From Klebsiella pneumoniae (GTDB taxonomy: Bacteria > Myxococcota_A > UBA796 > SXON01), in contig CAMAWH010000002.1 in assembly GCA_945861635.1 (NCBI GenBank), forward strand, positions 118,349 to 182,348: a stretch of DNA of 64,000 nucleotides. The letters run 5' to 3'. The notes beneath the pieces are model-generated. The model ran no database searches and was not told the origin of the DNA. It saw only the letters and a list, made by a program, of their open reading frames with translations. Shown piece by piece: positions 42,182-51,349 of this stretch. Numbering within the stretch: the stretch's first letter is position 1; every line of letters begins with the position of its first letter. Position numbers and translations under genes: made by a program.

Positions 42182-42866
42182 GCAACGCCACCGCCAACGC
42201 TCGGGTCGGCGCGTGCAACGCGAATTCAAGCTCCCGCGTGAGCGCGTGTTGCGTCGTCTCGAACGCTTCGATGACCCCCTCCGTCAGCGACTCCGCGGCG
42301 GGAAGGCGGGAGAGGGTGTCACGCAGCAATCGGTCCGCCCGACCGGCCGACGATCCAATGGGAGCGCTGGCGAAGGCCCCGCGCACCACCTCGGCATCTG
42401 CACAAAGCGCGAACATCGGTTCGAGGTACAACACCGTCTTTTCCCACGCCTCGGCAGCCCGCCCGTCCAAACCGACGAAGAGCAGAACCAACGGGCGGGT
42501 GGCCGCCGCCAGCGTTCCTTCGGCGAGTCCCGCGCGCAGCCCATCCGCGAATGCCGTCGAACAGCCCTTGTGCAACCCCTGAAAAGCGTCGAGGGTCGGG
42601 ACCAACGCATCACTGTAGCGCTCGATCAAGGCGCGATCGTCTTCCCGCCCAACCAGCGAGCGAGCCACCTCCGCGGCGCCCACCTCCCACGAACTGACGA
42701 CGGCGCTGCCGATGTTCTTGAGGCTGCCGTCCACTTGCTCCTCCAACTCGCGCCATTCGGGCTCCCACTCGCGTCGAAACCGCAGTCCGATGCCGACGGA
42801 ACCTCCGGCTGACGGCGCTACCGGCCCGCTCCGCAATCGCGAGAACCAATCCGTCACCCTGGCCAT
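42174..42866 (-). CDS. Hypothetical protein, helical
   Basis: The start ATG at 42866 (MARVTDWFSRLRSG) is preferred over the 43346 track start, which overlaps the divergent AAA gene. About 230 residues, largely alpha-helical by pattern: EWREL-type EEQVDGSLKNIGSAVVSSWEVGAAEVARSL, RYSDALVPTLDAFQGLHKGCSTAFADGL, AIEAFETTQHALTRELEFAL. No signal peptide, no known motif. Divergent from the AAA ATPase with an 81-base gap. Function unknown. Confidence 0.65.
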   Translation of the reverse strand: MARVTDWFSRLRSGPVAPSAGGSVGIGLRFRREWEPEWRELEEQVDGSLKNIGSAVVSSWEVGAAEVARSLVGREDDRALIERYSDALVPTLDAFQGLHKGCSTAFADGLRAGLAEGTLAAATRPLVLLFVGLDGRAAEAWEKTVLYLEPMFALCADAEVVRGAFASAPIGSSAGRADRLLRDTLSRLPAAESLTEGVIEAFETTQHALTRELEFALHAPTRALAVALRR

Positions 42867-42947
42867 TGCGTCGCCGCTCCCGCCCCCCCGTATCGCGCCA
42901 ACCGGGGCGCGCACGTGGCCGCGGGTACAAGGCGTTACGCTCCCCGG

Positions 42948-44279
42948 ATGCCCATGGATCCCCCGGGAAGCGGTGATGACGTCACCATCCGCATCGGCGC
43001 CTCCCCGCGCATGGACACGCTTCCGCCCGCCGGTTTCCAGCCTCGGGAACCTCGAACATGGGAAGAAGCGGGCGTGGACGACGGACTCGTGGAGGCCATC
43101 GTCCTGCGTTATCTGGCGCGGGAAACGACAGCACCGGGGCGGCAAATCGCAGCGGAGCTGTGCGTTTCGCAGGCCCTGGTCAAGGACCTGCTTGAGCAGC
43201 TCAAGAACGCAAAGGTCGTCCAGCACCGCGGCGCCACGACGATGGGTGATTTCGTCTACGAGCTGACCGACCTCGGGCGTTCCAAGGCGGTCGAGCATCG
43301 GAAGCTGAACTCGTACGTCGGTCCCGTGCCGGTGCCGTTCAACCAATATCTCGCAGGCGTTCGCGATCAGACGATGGCGAACGCCCGGCCAACGCGGGAA
43401 AATCTCGATCGCGCCTTTGAGGACATCACGCTTACGCGGCTGATGTTGGACCGCATCGGCCCTGCGATCGCGGGTGGGCGCGCCCTGTTCCTTTTCGGCG
43501 ATCCGGGAAACGGCAAGACGTCGATCGCCGAGCGGATCACGCGCTCATTTGGCGATGCGATCTGGATCCCGATCACGCTTTTGATCGACGGGCACATCGT
43601 CAAGTTCTACGACCCGGCCACCCACGAGCACGTACCACCGGCGGCAAAATCCCTATCATCCGCGGAACGCACGGACCGGCGCTGGGTGCGAATCCGCCGC
43701 CCGACCGTCATTGCGGGCGGTGAGCTTACTCTGGACATGCTGGAGATACAACGAAGCGAAAACACCGGCATCTGTGAGGCGCCGTTGCAGCTGAAGGCAA
43801 ACGGCGGAACGTTGGTCATCGACGATTTCGGCCGCCAGCGCATCGAGCCGCAGACGCTGCTCAACCGCTGGATCTTCCCTCTGGAACGCAGGATTGACTA
43901 TTTGCGGCTTCCCGACGGGCGTAAGATTGCGGCGCCGTTCGATCCGCTTTTGGTGTTCAGCACGAACCTGGAGCCCTCGGGTTTGGTGGACGAGGCCTTT
44001 CTCCGTCGCATTCCGTACAAGATTCGCGTAGAGGATCCGACGCAGGATCAATTTAGCGCCATCCTCCGCAATCTTGCGTCAGACCTTGGGATATTGCTCG
44101 TGCCCGGCTCAGTGACCTACCTGCTGGACACGCACTACCGAACGCGCCCGATGCGGTTCTGCCACCCGCGGGACCTCCTCCAGCAAGTCGTGGACCATTG
44201 CCGATTCGAACGCCGCGCGCTCATCGCGACGCCAAACGATTGGGACATCGCCGTCGCCAACTACTTCAGCGGTTCGTGA
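42948..44279 (+). CDS. AAA ATPase with N-terminal winged-helix-like domain
   Basis: Start ATG 42948 (MPMDPPGS), 443 residues; a second ATG six bases later is equally possible. Residues about 45-120 form a helix-turn-helix or winged helix: IAAELCVSQALVKDLLEQLKNAKVVQH then DFVYELTDLGRSKAVEHR. The ATPase domain has Walker A FGDPGNGKTS (183-192), a Walker B-like GTLVIDDFGRQ, sensor FSTN and a C-terminal lid with THYRTRPMRFCHPRDLLQQ. It might remodel protein or DNA complexes; AAA proteins of this two-part type are uncharacterised. Its TGA overlaps the next gene's GTG (GTGA), so it is co-translated with a COG0523 GTPase, an unusual pair. Confidence 0.82.
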   Translation: MPMDPPGSGDDVTIRIGASPRMDTLPPAGFQPREPRTWEEAGVDDGLVEAIVLRYLARETTAPGRQIAAELCVSQALVKDLLEQLKNAKVVQHRGATTMGDFVYELTDLGRSKAVEHRKLNSYVGPVPVPFNQYLAGVRDQTMANARPTRENLDRAFEDITLTRLMLDRIGPAIAGGRALFLFGDPGNGKTSIAERITRSFGDAIWIPITLLIDGHIVKFYDPATHEHVPPAAKSLSSAERTDRRWVRIRRPTVIAGGELTLDMLEIQRSENTGICEAPLQLKANGGTLVIDDFGRQRIEPQTLLNRWIFPLERRIDYLRLPDGRKIAAPFDPLLVFSTNLEPSGLVDEAFLRRIPYKIRVEDPTQDQFSAILRNLASDLGILLVPGSVTYLLDTHYRTRPMRFCHPRDLLQQVVDHCRFERRALIATPNDWDIAVANYFSGS

Positions 44280-45142
44280 ACGCGCGCGTTTCGGTGCTCA
44301 TCGTGTCGGGCTTTCTCGGCAGTGGAAAAACTACGCTTGTTCGTCGCCTCCTAGCGGATGCGCAGGCACAAGGACTCCGAATGGGTGTCATTTCCAATGA
44401 GTTTGGCGCGCTTGGCATCGACGCCGTGCTGTTCGGTCAGGGAGAAGAGCGCTTCGTCGAGTTGGCCGGCGGATGTGTCTGCTGCAAGCTCAGTGACGAG
44501 CTGATCGACACGTTGGAAGCGATGCGCGCGCGAAACGACCCCGACCGCATCGTCATCGAAACCAGCGGCGTCGCTCTCCCCTTCGAGACGCAACTGAACT
44601 TGTATCGGCCTCCCGTGAATGCGTGGGTGGGAGACGAAGCCACGGTCGTCGTCGTAGACGCCGAGCAGATGGATCATGGCGGTGAAACCCTGGAAGATCA
44701 GGTATCCGGTGCGGATCTTCTGATCCTGAACAAGTGCGATCTTGTCATACCGGACACCATCGCAGCGTGCCTGTCTCGGCTGGCAGACATGAGTCCTGAC
44801 ACGCCCATACTGACGTCGACACAAGCGGATGTATCACTCGATGTGTTGTTTCCCGCCGGGCCCAGGCCGAGGCTCGCCGCGGCCAGCACCGACGCGCATC
44901 CCGCGCACCACCATGAGGCATTCGTGAGCGAGGAATTACGTGTTCCCGATGGGCTCAGCGCGCTGGACGCCGAGATCTGGATTGGCGAGCGTCGTGGACT
45001 TCGTACGAAAGGCTTCGTTCGGACCACCGACGGCCCGCGGGTTGTGCAAGGCGTCGGGCGGCGGCTGGAACTTACGAAGCCGACCAATTTGACCATCCCC
45101 GATGACGTGTGGGGACGGGTCGTCGTCATTCGGCGCGCGTAG
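44276..45142 (+). CDS. COG0523 (CobW/Zng1-like) metallochaperone GTPase
   Basis: GTG at 44276 overlaps the AAA gene stop by four bases; the track TTG start is rejected. About 288 residues, G3E GTPase: P-loop VSGFLGSGKTT (10-20), the metal-binding GGCVCCKLSDEL (CxCC at 67-70), VVVVDAEQM, and NKCD (base specificity). A His-rich HPAHHHEAF near 205-213 is a second metal site. Family members move zinc, cobalt or iron into target enzymes. The adjacent AAA ATPase could be its partner or client. C-terminal region ends GRRLELTKPTNLTIPDDVWGRVVVI. Confidence 0.88.
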   Translation: MNARVSVLIVSGFLGSGKTTLVRRLLADAQAQGLRMGVISNEFGALGIDAVLFGQGEERFVELAGGCVCCKLSDELIDTLEAMRARNDPDRIVIETSGVALPFETQLNLYRPPVNAWVGDEATVVVVDAEQMDHGGETLEDQVSGADLLILNKCDLVIPDTIAACLSRLADMSPDTPILTSTQADVSLDVLFPAGPRPRLAAASTDAHPAHHHEAFVSEELRVPDGLSALDAEIWIGERRGLRTKGFVRTTDGPRVVQGVGRRLELTKPTNLTIPDDVWGRVVVIRRA

Positions 45143-45145
45143 AAT

Positions 45146-46252
45146 CTACCGGCGGCGAACCCCGTCAATCCAGACCTGCTCTGCGCTGGCCAATGTCGCA
45201 GGATCGGACATCGGATCCTGGGCGAGCACGAGGAGGCTCGCGGCCTTCCCAACCGTGATCTCGCCAAGATCCGCGAACCCCCAGTAGGCGGCTGGCGCGC
45301 TGGTGCCCGCGGCGAGGATGGCCGCGCCGTCCAACCCAGCCTGCATCATGAGCGCAATCTCACCTGGATCAATGCCGGCAGTACGCGTATTACCGAAGTC
45401 TGTTCCGTACAGCACCCTGGCGCCTGCACCGCGCAGGGCGGAGAGGTTCGCTACCGTGTCCGCACCGCCTCCAAACGCCAATAATGACGATACAACGGCG
45501 CCACTCGACCATGAGCGCAGCGTGGTCGCCGATAGCGGTTCCGTCGGCGTGTGCGCCAAAACGTCCACGCCCGCAAGCGCAGCAGCCGCCGCGTCCACGT
45601 CCGAAAGCGCGTGCGATGCGACCTTTACGCCCCGAGCATGCGCGCGTGCGACGACGCCGGTCTGCGCGGCGGCGTCCAACTGCGGCCCGGTCGTAATTGG
45701 CAGTTTGATGACCCCGGCCCCCGCGTCAATCAACACGTCCACCGCCGCCACCGCATCGTCACCGCTCGAACACTCCATTCCGTACCCGTTCCGTCCCCAT
45801 CCCCGCGTCGGATAGCCAGCCGGCGCGGTGATCATGGGGCCCGACGCGATTAGTTGGATGGGACCGTGCGACGCAGCGAGGAACGCAACCGGCGCGGCGA
45901 GATCCACCGCTCCCGCCACCCCGCCCGTCGCGAGTTCTTCTCCGCGCGGATCGTACGCAAGGTGGACGTGGCTGTCGATGAATGCAGGGACAAGCCAGCG
46001 GCCTGTCAGATCGATCACCTCACCGGCCACGGCGGCGGCGCCCACTGCGACAATGCGCGCCCCCTCGATCTCCACGTCGGCCAGGCCCAGGCCCACCACC
46101 GTTGCCCCGTGCAGGCGAAAGTGGCCTGCCGCAGCGCCGATTGCGCTATCGGAAGGCGCAGAATCACTGCCCGTTTCCGTGGCAGAGTCCGGGGATCCCG
46201 AATTCGCCGCCCCACAGGGTTCGGAACAGGCAAAAAGCGCGGAAAGCAGCAT
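45146..46252 (-). CDS. Amidohydrolase-family lipoprotein
   Basis: The ATG at 46252 gives MLLSALFACSEPC, Cys9 signal; the 46681 track start is a read-through antisense to the next gene. About 368 residues: a Ser/Asp/Thr linker (about 15-45), then an imidazolonepropionase-like amidohydrolase with GRWLVPAFIDSHVHLAYDP (HxH), GAGVIKLPITTGPQL, KVASHAL, DVLAHTP and RVLYGTDFGNTRT (metal Asp), ending GEITVGKAASLLVLAQDP. The first metal site and Asp are present, so it may be active outside the cytoplasm. Substrate unknown. Confidence 0.85.
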   Translation of the reverse strand: MLLSALFACSEPCGAANSGSPDSATETGSDSAPSDSAIGAAAGHFRLHGATVVGLGLADVEIEGARIVAVGAAAVAGEVIDLTGRWLVPAFIDSHVHLAYDPRGEELATGGVAGAVDLAAPVAFLAASHGPIQLIASGPMITAPAGYPTRGWGRNGYGMECSSGDDAVAAVDVLIDAGAGVIKLPITTGPQLDAAAQTGVVARAHARGVKVASHALSDVDAAAAALAGVDVLAHTPTEPLSATTLRSWSSGAVVSSLLAFGGGADTVANLSALRGAGARVLYGTDFGNTRTAGIDPGEIALMMQAGLDGAAILAAGTSAPAAYWGFADLGEITVGKAASLLVLAQDPMSDPATLASAEQVWIDGVRRR

Positions 46253-46293
46253 CGGAGCGACCTCCCCGGCAGTACGAGCGAGCCAGGCGATAT

Positions 46294-46306
46294 GATCGGT
46301 CCGATC
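46294..46306. promoter_or_regulatory. Palindrome in divergent promoter
   Basis: GATCGG-T-CCGATC is a perfect 6-bp-arm palindrome within the 65-base gap between the amidohydrolase ATG and the zinc-ribbon protein GTG. Candidate operator; short enough to arise by chance. Confidence 0.3.
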
Positions 46307-46317
46307 CCCCGGCGACC

Positions 46318-47622
46318 GTGCCCCCGACCCCCCTGCCCTGCCCCGCTTGTTTCCGCCCCAACGCCTCGCACAGGTTGACTTGCCTGTACTGCGGCGTCGT
46401 GATGCCAAATCCGACCGCTCCGCCAACGCGCGTGGAGTCCAGCGTACCCGACAACCTCGATCAGCTCGTTCGGGACGCTCTCTCGGGGAAGGCGAGTGCC
46501 CGCAGCGTTCGGGCGTTGTTGGGCGCGGAGCGTAAACAGATGGCGCCGGTGGAAGTCGGTCGTGCGGAGAGCGCGGCGGGCGCTGCGCCCCCGCCGCCGG
46601 AGGGGGCCGAGATTTCGCGCCCGACGGCCCCGGCCGCCATGTCAGCGGGCCTGCCCCCGACGCTGTCAACCGTGCCAGCAACGTTTGGCGATGTCCTCCG
46701 ACTGGCCGCCGCCGCAGAGCGTGCGCACACCGCCGGGAACGCCGACGCGGCTTCGGCCGCCCTCACCGAACTCCTCAGCGTCGTAAGTGAGGTGCGCGCG
46801 CGCCTGTTGGTGAATCCGCTGCCCGAAACCCACGCGACACCGCCGGCGCCGCCTGCCGCCATTCCGCTGCCGCCGTTCCGGCATCCGTTCGCGTTGGTCA
46901 TCGGGCCTGGGCAGGCCAACCGCGAGTCGGCGCTCGCCGAGGCGCTGGAAACGGACCTGGCGACAGCGCGCGCGCTGTGCGGCTCGCGCCACGGCCGGAT
47001 CGCGTTGCGCGGCCCGGATCGGTCCGACCTGGAGCGGCGCGCCGCCGCCGCGCGCGAGCGCGGCATCGCGGCACGCACCCTTGCGCGCGCCGACCTCCTG
47101 ACCCAGCCGCACGCCGAGACCGTGGTCGGCTACACGGCCGACGGCTGGCTGATCTGGCCCGACGCGCTCTGGCTCCTTCCCAGCGAACCCGACCGGCGCT
47201 GGCCCGTCGATCCCGTTCCGATCGGGGGAGTTTTCCTGCTCGTGCCCGGCGAAGTGGAGGTGCGCTCCGCACGAGACACGGCCGAGCCGAGCCGGTGGCT
47301 ACGGAAGCAATACACCGGAGACAAGGTTGGGAACGAGCGGAGGATTTCCGTCATCGACCTTCACATGCCCCAGCGGATCCTGCGGCTCGTCGAAGGCGTC
47401 ACCGACACCCGCGAGCTCCCGGGCAGTGACCGCACGTCGAGCTTGCGCACGCTCCGCGCCTTTCCGGACCATGCCGGCGAATGGTGGCCGGACGTCATTG
47501 TCGAAGGGCGCCGGATCTGCCCTGCGGCCCCCGCGAGCCCGAGTGACCCCCCGGAGGTCAATGGCACCGGCTGGGCAGCATGGGAGGAGCACTCACGCGC
47601 CGCTCGTATTCTTTACGGCTGA
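46318..47622 (+). CDS. Zinc-ribbon protein, possible L7/L12-CTD-like domain
   Basis: GTG at 46318 (VPPTPLPCPACFRPN) is the best start; the 45982 track start is antisense to the amidohydrolase. About 434 residues. N-terminal zinc ribbon CPACFRPNASHRLTCLYCG (CxxC...CxxC). A Pro/Ala-rich middle with a helix (DVLRLAAAAERAHTAGNAD) follows. Then PFALVIGPGQANRESALAEALETDLATARALCG...AAARERGIAARTL, a helix/strand arrangement that could be a ribosomal-L7/L12 C-terminal-like fold, and a beta-rich end (PIGGVFLLVPGEVEVRS, RISVIDLHMPQRILRLVEG). Function unknown. Stop overlaps the convergent acyl-CoA synthetase gene by ten bases. Confidence 0.7.
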   Translation: MPPTPLPCPACFRPNASHRLTCLYCGVVMPNPTAPPTRVESSVPDNLDQLVRDALSGKASARSVRALLGAERKQMAPVEVGRAESAAGAAPPPPEGAEISRPTAPAAMSAGLPPTLSTVPATFGDVLRLAAAAERAHTAGNADAASAALTELLSVVSEVRARLLVNPLPETHATPPAPPAAIPLPPFRHPFALVIGPGQANRESALAEALETDLATARALCGSRHGRIALRGPDRSDLERRAAAARERGIAARTLARADLLTQPHAETVVGYTADGWLIWPDALWLLPSEPDRRWPVDPVPIGGVFLLVPGEVEVRSARDTAEPSRWLRKQYTGDKVGNERRISVIDLHMPQRILRLVEGVTDTRELPGSDRTSSLRTLRAFPDHAGEWWPDVIVEGRRICPAAPASPSDPPEVNGTGWAAWEEHSRAARILYG

Positions 47623-48995
47623 AAAAGCTCTTTCGCGATGCGGCCGCGCTGAAGTTTTCCCATCGCGTTGCGCGGCAGTGCATCGACTATCACCCACCGC
47701 TTCGGGCGCTTCAGTCCCGACATCTCCTTCGCAGCCGTTTCAAGTGATACAAGTAATGTATCATTTGAAACCGTGCCATCGGCGACCACGGCGGCCACAA
47801 CAACCTCGTTCAAATCGCGATCCGGTACTCCGCAGCAGCCGATTTCAGCGACACCCGGCACGTGGCGTAAGTGCTCCTCTACTTCAGCGGGCGATACATT
47901 CACGCCGCCCACGATGATCAACTCCTTCATTCGGCCTACGATTTTCAGGTAGCCCGCGTCGTCCCATTGACCGGCATCCCCCGTGCGGAACCAGCCGTCC
48001 TCCGTGAATGCGTCCGGATCGGAACGCGGAACGTATCCGGCAAAGACCGAGGGTCCGCGCACCTGGACTTCTCCCTCGTGGATGCGCACCTCCATGCCCC
48101 TGACGGGCGTGCCGACCGTGCCGGCCCGCCTCTCCCCCGACCGCGGATTGCTGGCAATCATGACGGTTTCCGTCATGCCGTACCGCTCCAAAACACGGTG
48201 ACCGGTCAGTGCGAAAACCTCATCGCTGAGCGCGGCCGGCAGGCCATCGCTGCCGCTTACCAGCAGCGTGAGCGCCGTGAACTCTTGGGGGTGTGTCGCC
48301 ATTCGTTCGGTCCAACGCCGATAGAATGTCGGCACGCCGTAAAAATGGGTCACACCCTCGGGTGGCGCCACGGGGTCGAAACGGGCGCTGAGGACGGCCG
48401 ACGCGCCGCGCAGAAGGGTGCCATGCAAGCCGAGAACGAGTCCATGCGTGTGAAAGAGCGGCAGCGTCAGCCACAGGCAGTCGTCTTTCGTGAGCTCCCA
48501 CCGCTCGGCGATGGCATCGAGGTTTGACTCCCACATCTCCCATGTTTGCGGCACACCTTTCGCCCGGCCGGTGGTGCCGGAAGTGAACAGCAGCGCCGTC
48601 GTGCCGTCATCTTCCCACTCTCCCATGCGTTCGCCGCTCCCGACCTCAGTCACGACGCGCACTCCGGAAAAGGCAGCGGCATCCCTCGTGATCGCGAGTG
48701 TGGGCGCCGCGTCCTCGATGATGGGTCGGATTTCGGCGCTGCGGTAATGCGCGTTCATCGGCAGCCGCACCGCTCCCAGCGCCATGCAACCGAGGTGAAC
48801 GGCGACGACATCCCGGCCGTTCTCCAATTGAATCGCGACGACATCTCCCCGACGAACCCCGTTGCCAGCAAGCCAACCGGCAGTCCTCTCCCCCAACTCC
48901 CGCAGTTCGCCGTAGGAATACCAGCGGTCAAACCGGAGCGCAGGTTGGTCGGCGGCGTGGGCGAGGAAGCGGGCAAGGAAGGAGGAGCGCGGCAT
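47613..48995 (-). CDS. MatB-like malonyl-CoA/acyl-CoA synthetase
   Basis: 460 residues, adenylate-forming superfamily. ATP motif TALLFTSGTTGRAKGVPQTW (about 132), LPLFHTHGLVLGLHGTLLRG, HFYGVPTFY, RYGMTETVMIASNPRSGERR and GRMKELIIVGG..VSPAEVEEHL, with the terminal catalytic Lys in RNAMGKLQRG. The active-site stretch LPLFHTHGL and MTETVMIASNP closely matches malonyl-CoA synthetases, which lack the larger acyl pockets. It would make malonyl-CoA from malonate, possibly from the semialdehyde dehydrogenase at 32733. Fatty-acyl or other carboxylate substrate remains possible. Confidence 0.82.
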   Translation of the reverse strand: MPRSSFLARFLAHAADQPALRFDRWYSYGELRELGERTAGWLAGNGVRRGDVVAIQLENGRDVVAVHLGCMALGAVRLPMNAHYRSAEIRPIIEDAAPTLAITRDAAAFSGVRVVTEVGSGERMGEWEDDGTTALLFTSGTTGRAKGVPQTWEMWESNLDAIAERWELTKDDCLWLTLPLFHTHGLVLGLHGTLLRGASAVLSARFDPVAPPEGVTHFYGVPTFYRRWTERMATHPQEFTALTLLVSGSDGLPAALSDEVFALTGHRVLERYGMTETVMIASNPRSGERRAGTVGTPVRGMEVRIHEGEVQVRGPSVFAGYVPRSDPDAFTEDGWFRTGDAGQWDDAGYLKIVGRMKELIIVGGVNVSPAEVEEHLRHVPGVAEIGCCGVPDRDLNEVVVAAVVADGTVSNDTLLVSLETAAKEMSGLKRPKRWVIVDALPRNAMGKLQRGRIAKELFQP

Positions 48996-49012
48996 GTTAG
49001 GCGGCGTACCCG

Positions 49013-51349
49013 ATGGCCGTCCGTCCGCGCAAGCCCCGCCGCATACTCCGTTGGTTGGGCGTGCTCCTCGTACTGGCGATGCTGCTGGGAATAGCGGCGG
49101 CGATCCCAGCAGGAATCATTGCTCGGGAATGGGCGGACGAAGGCATTTTGTTGGCCGATGCGCATGCTCGCCATAACGTGGCGCATCCGGGGTGGAGTTT
49201 TCCCGCGCGGGTCTACGCTCCCGCAGTTGGGCTGACGGAGCCCCCGAAGCGGCTCGTTGCGGAGGCGAAGGCGCGCGGGTACGATGAGAGCTGTAAAACC
49301 ACGGAAGCGGGCCAATTCTGCGGGAAAACCGGGGTCGTGATTCCGCGCACCGGAGACGCCCTCGAGCCCGTCCTCCTGGGCTGGTTGCTCGGCCCGGATG
49401 GCGAGCTTCGTGAGCACCTTCCCCTGAGCGAGGCTCCAAAACTCCTCACGGATGCGATCGTCGCTGCGGAGGATCACGACTACGCAACGCACCACGGCGT
49501 GAACGTGAAGGGGTTGATCCGCGCGGTCTGGGCAAACGCACAGGAGGGTGGCTACGCGCAGGGGGGTTCGACCTTGACGATGCAGGTCGTGCGGAACCTG
49601 AACCAGCGTCGTGAGAAGACCGTTGCTCGGAAGCTCCGCGAGATCGTAATTGCCGTGGCAATCGACGATCACCTCGGCAAAGACGGCGTGATGCAGATGT
49701 ACCTTGACGCGCCCTACCTGGGGCAACGGGGAAGCATCTCGGTGTGCGGCTTTCAATCTGCCGCCAAGCACTATTTTGGGAAGGACGCGCGGCGACTTTC
49801 CCTGGAAGAAGCCGCAACCCTCGCGGGGATTCTGCCGGCGCCGGGGAAATTTGCGCCGGATCGCTTTCCCGAGAAGGCGAAAGAGCGGCGGGATCGCGTG
49901 CTGGAACAGATGCGGACACAGTTCGGATACGACGTCACGGCAGCGCTGGGTGCGCCGATTGCAACCGTTGAGCCGGAGCCCTTTCCCGAACGCTACCCCG
50001 CCTATTTGAGCGCCACGCGGGCCTGGCTGGATGCGAATCTCTCGCCGACGGTGCTGTACGGCGCGGGGCTGGTCGTCACGACCGGGCTCGACATCTATTC
50101 GCAAGAGGAGGCGGAGCGGCTGTTCCCGGCGAAGATGCGATTTTTTGAGTCGATCCTGGGCCGCAAACGCTCGGAGACGTTGCAGTCGGCCGGGGTCCTG
50201 CTCGACGTGGACACGGGGTTGATTCGCGCCGTCTACGGGGGCGATGACGTGACGTCGATCAGCTTCAACCGGGCGACGCAAGCGCAAAGGCAGCCGGGAT
50301 CGTCGTTCAAGCCTCTGGTCTACGCACTGGCGTTTGACGCGCGGAATGCTGACGGCTCGATGACGTACACCCCGGCGTCCACCATGCCGAACGAGCCACG
50401 GGACTTCAAGACGTCGCAGGGGATCTGGCGCCCCCGGAATGTGGGCGGCGAGTATTCGACGACGGCCTCGCTCGCGTACGGACTGGCGTGGTCACAGAAC
50501 ATCGCTACTGCCTCGCTCCTGGAGGCCAACGGTGGACCGAAAGCGTTGATTGCATTCGCGACGAAGGTCGGGTTCGAGACGGGCAAGTTTCCCGAGGAAA
50601 TGGGGCTCGCTTTGGGCCAGGCGGAAGTAACGCCTCTGGAAATGGCCCAATTCGCCGCCACGGTGTCCAGCGGCGGTCACAAGATTACCGGCTCGCCCGT
50701 GCTCTCTGCGGTGGACGCCAGCGGCCAACAGCGGGTGGCCGCACCGGTGGCGGGCGAGTTCGTCATGTCGCCCGAGGCCGCGGCCCTGACGCGAGAATTG
50801 ATGCGCTTGGTGATCGAAGTCGGAACGGGAGGCGCCTCACGCGGGGCGGCGGGAGAAGGAGGTTATCCAGGCCCCGCAATCGGAAAAACCGGCACGACGG
50901 ACGGCGAAAAGGACCTCTGGTTCGTGGGCGCAACGCCCAAGCGCGCCATGGCGGTTTGGATCGGCTACGATGTCCCCACCCCGCTGGGCGCCGCTGCGAG
51001 CGATCTGGCCGCGCCGCTCTGGGGCTGGTGGATGAATCGGGTATCGAAGCATGACGAACAGCCGCTACCGGACTGGGTGAGCGAGCCGAAAGTCATCCGC
51101 AAGGGCCTGTGCACCGTGTCCGGCAAGGGCATGAACGCGAGTTGCCGCGGGATTCCGACCCCGTTCATCGAGGGCAAGGTGCCAAAAATCGCGGGCTGCC
51201 CCATCGAGCACCCCCCGCCCGAGCCGGTCGTCGAAGGGGAAGCCGTGAAGCCCGGTCACGAATCCCTGTGGAAGAAGCTGGAGAGGGAGAGGTTGGAGGC
51301 AGCCGGAGAGGTCCCGGCGAGCGGCGCTGTACCGGTCGCGCCGCCATGA
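49013..51349 (+). CDS. Class A penicillin-binding protein 1A family
   Basis: 778 residues. N-terminal membrane anchor (WLGVLLVLAMLLGIAAAIPAGI, 14-35). Glycosyltransferase domain: catalytic Glu region EDHDYATHHGVN (the family more often has EDxxFxxHxG), QGGSTLTMQVVRN and the GISLEEAATLAG-like LEEAATLAGI. Transpeptidase domain: SxxK as GSSFKP (nucleophile Ser), SxN as SQN, KTGTTDG, and YPGPAIGKTGTT. A Pro/Glu tail follows. It polymerises and cross-links peptidoglycan in the periplasm. Divergent from the acyl-CoA synthetase by 17 bases; the next gene starts ATGA at its stop. Confidence 0.93.
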   Translation: MAVRPRKPRRILRWLGVLLVLAMLLGIAAAIPAGIIAREWADEGILLADAHARHNVAHPGWSFPARVYAPAVGLTEPPKRLVAEAKARGYDESCKTTEAGQFCGKTGVVIPRTGDALEPVLLGWLLGPDGELREHLPLSEAPKLLTDAIVAAEDHDYATHHGVNVKGLIRAVWANAQEGGYAQGGSTLTMQVVRNLNQRREKTVARKLREIVIAVAIDDHLGKDGVMQMYLDAPYLGQRGSISVCGFQSAAKHYFGKDARRLSLEEAATLAGILPAPGKFAPDRFPEKAKERRDRVLEQMRTQFGYDVTAALGAPIATVEPEPFPERYPAYLSATRAWLDANLSPTVLYGAGLVVTTGLDIYSQEEAERLFPAKMRFFESILGRKRSETLQSAGVLLDVDTGLIRAVYGGDDVTSISFNRATQAQRQPGSSFKPLVYALAFDARNADGSMTYTPASTMPNEPRDFKTSQGIWRPRNVGGEYSTTASLAYGLAWSQNIATASLLEANGGPKALIAFATKVGFETGKFPEEMGLALGQAEVTPLEMAQFAATVSSGGHKITGSPVLSAVDASGQQRVAAPVAGEFVMSPEAAALTRELMRLVIEVGTGGASRGAAGEGGYPGPAIGKTGTTDGEKDLWFVGATPKRAMAVWIGYDVPTPLGAAASDLAAPLWGWWMNRVSKHDEQPLPDWVSEPKVIRKGLCTVSGKGMNASCRGIPTPFIEGKVPKIAGCPIEHPPPEPVVEGEAVKPGHESLWKKLERERLEAAGEVPASGAVPVAPP

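Noticed and set aside
48755-50287. 510-codon minus-strand ORF.
   Set aside because: Spans two genes on both strands (acyl-CoA synthetase and PBP) and has His/Arg-rich non-protein-like composition.
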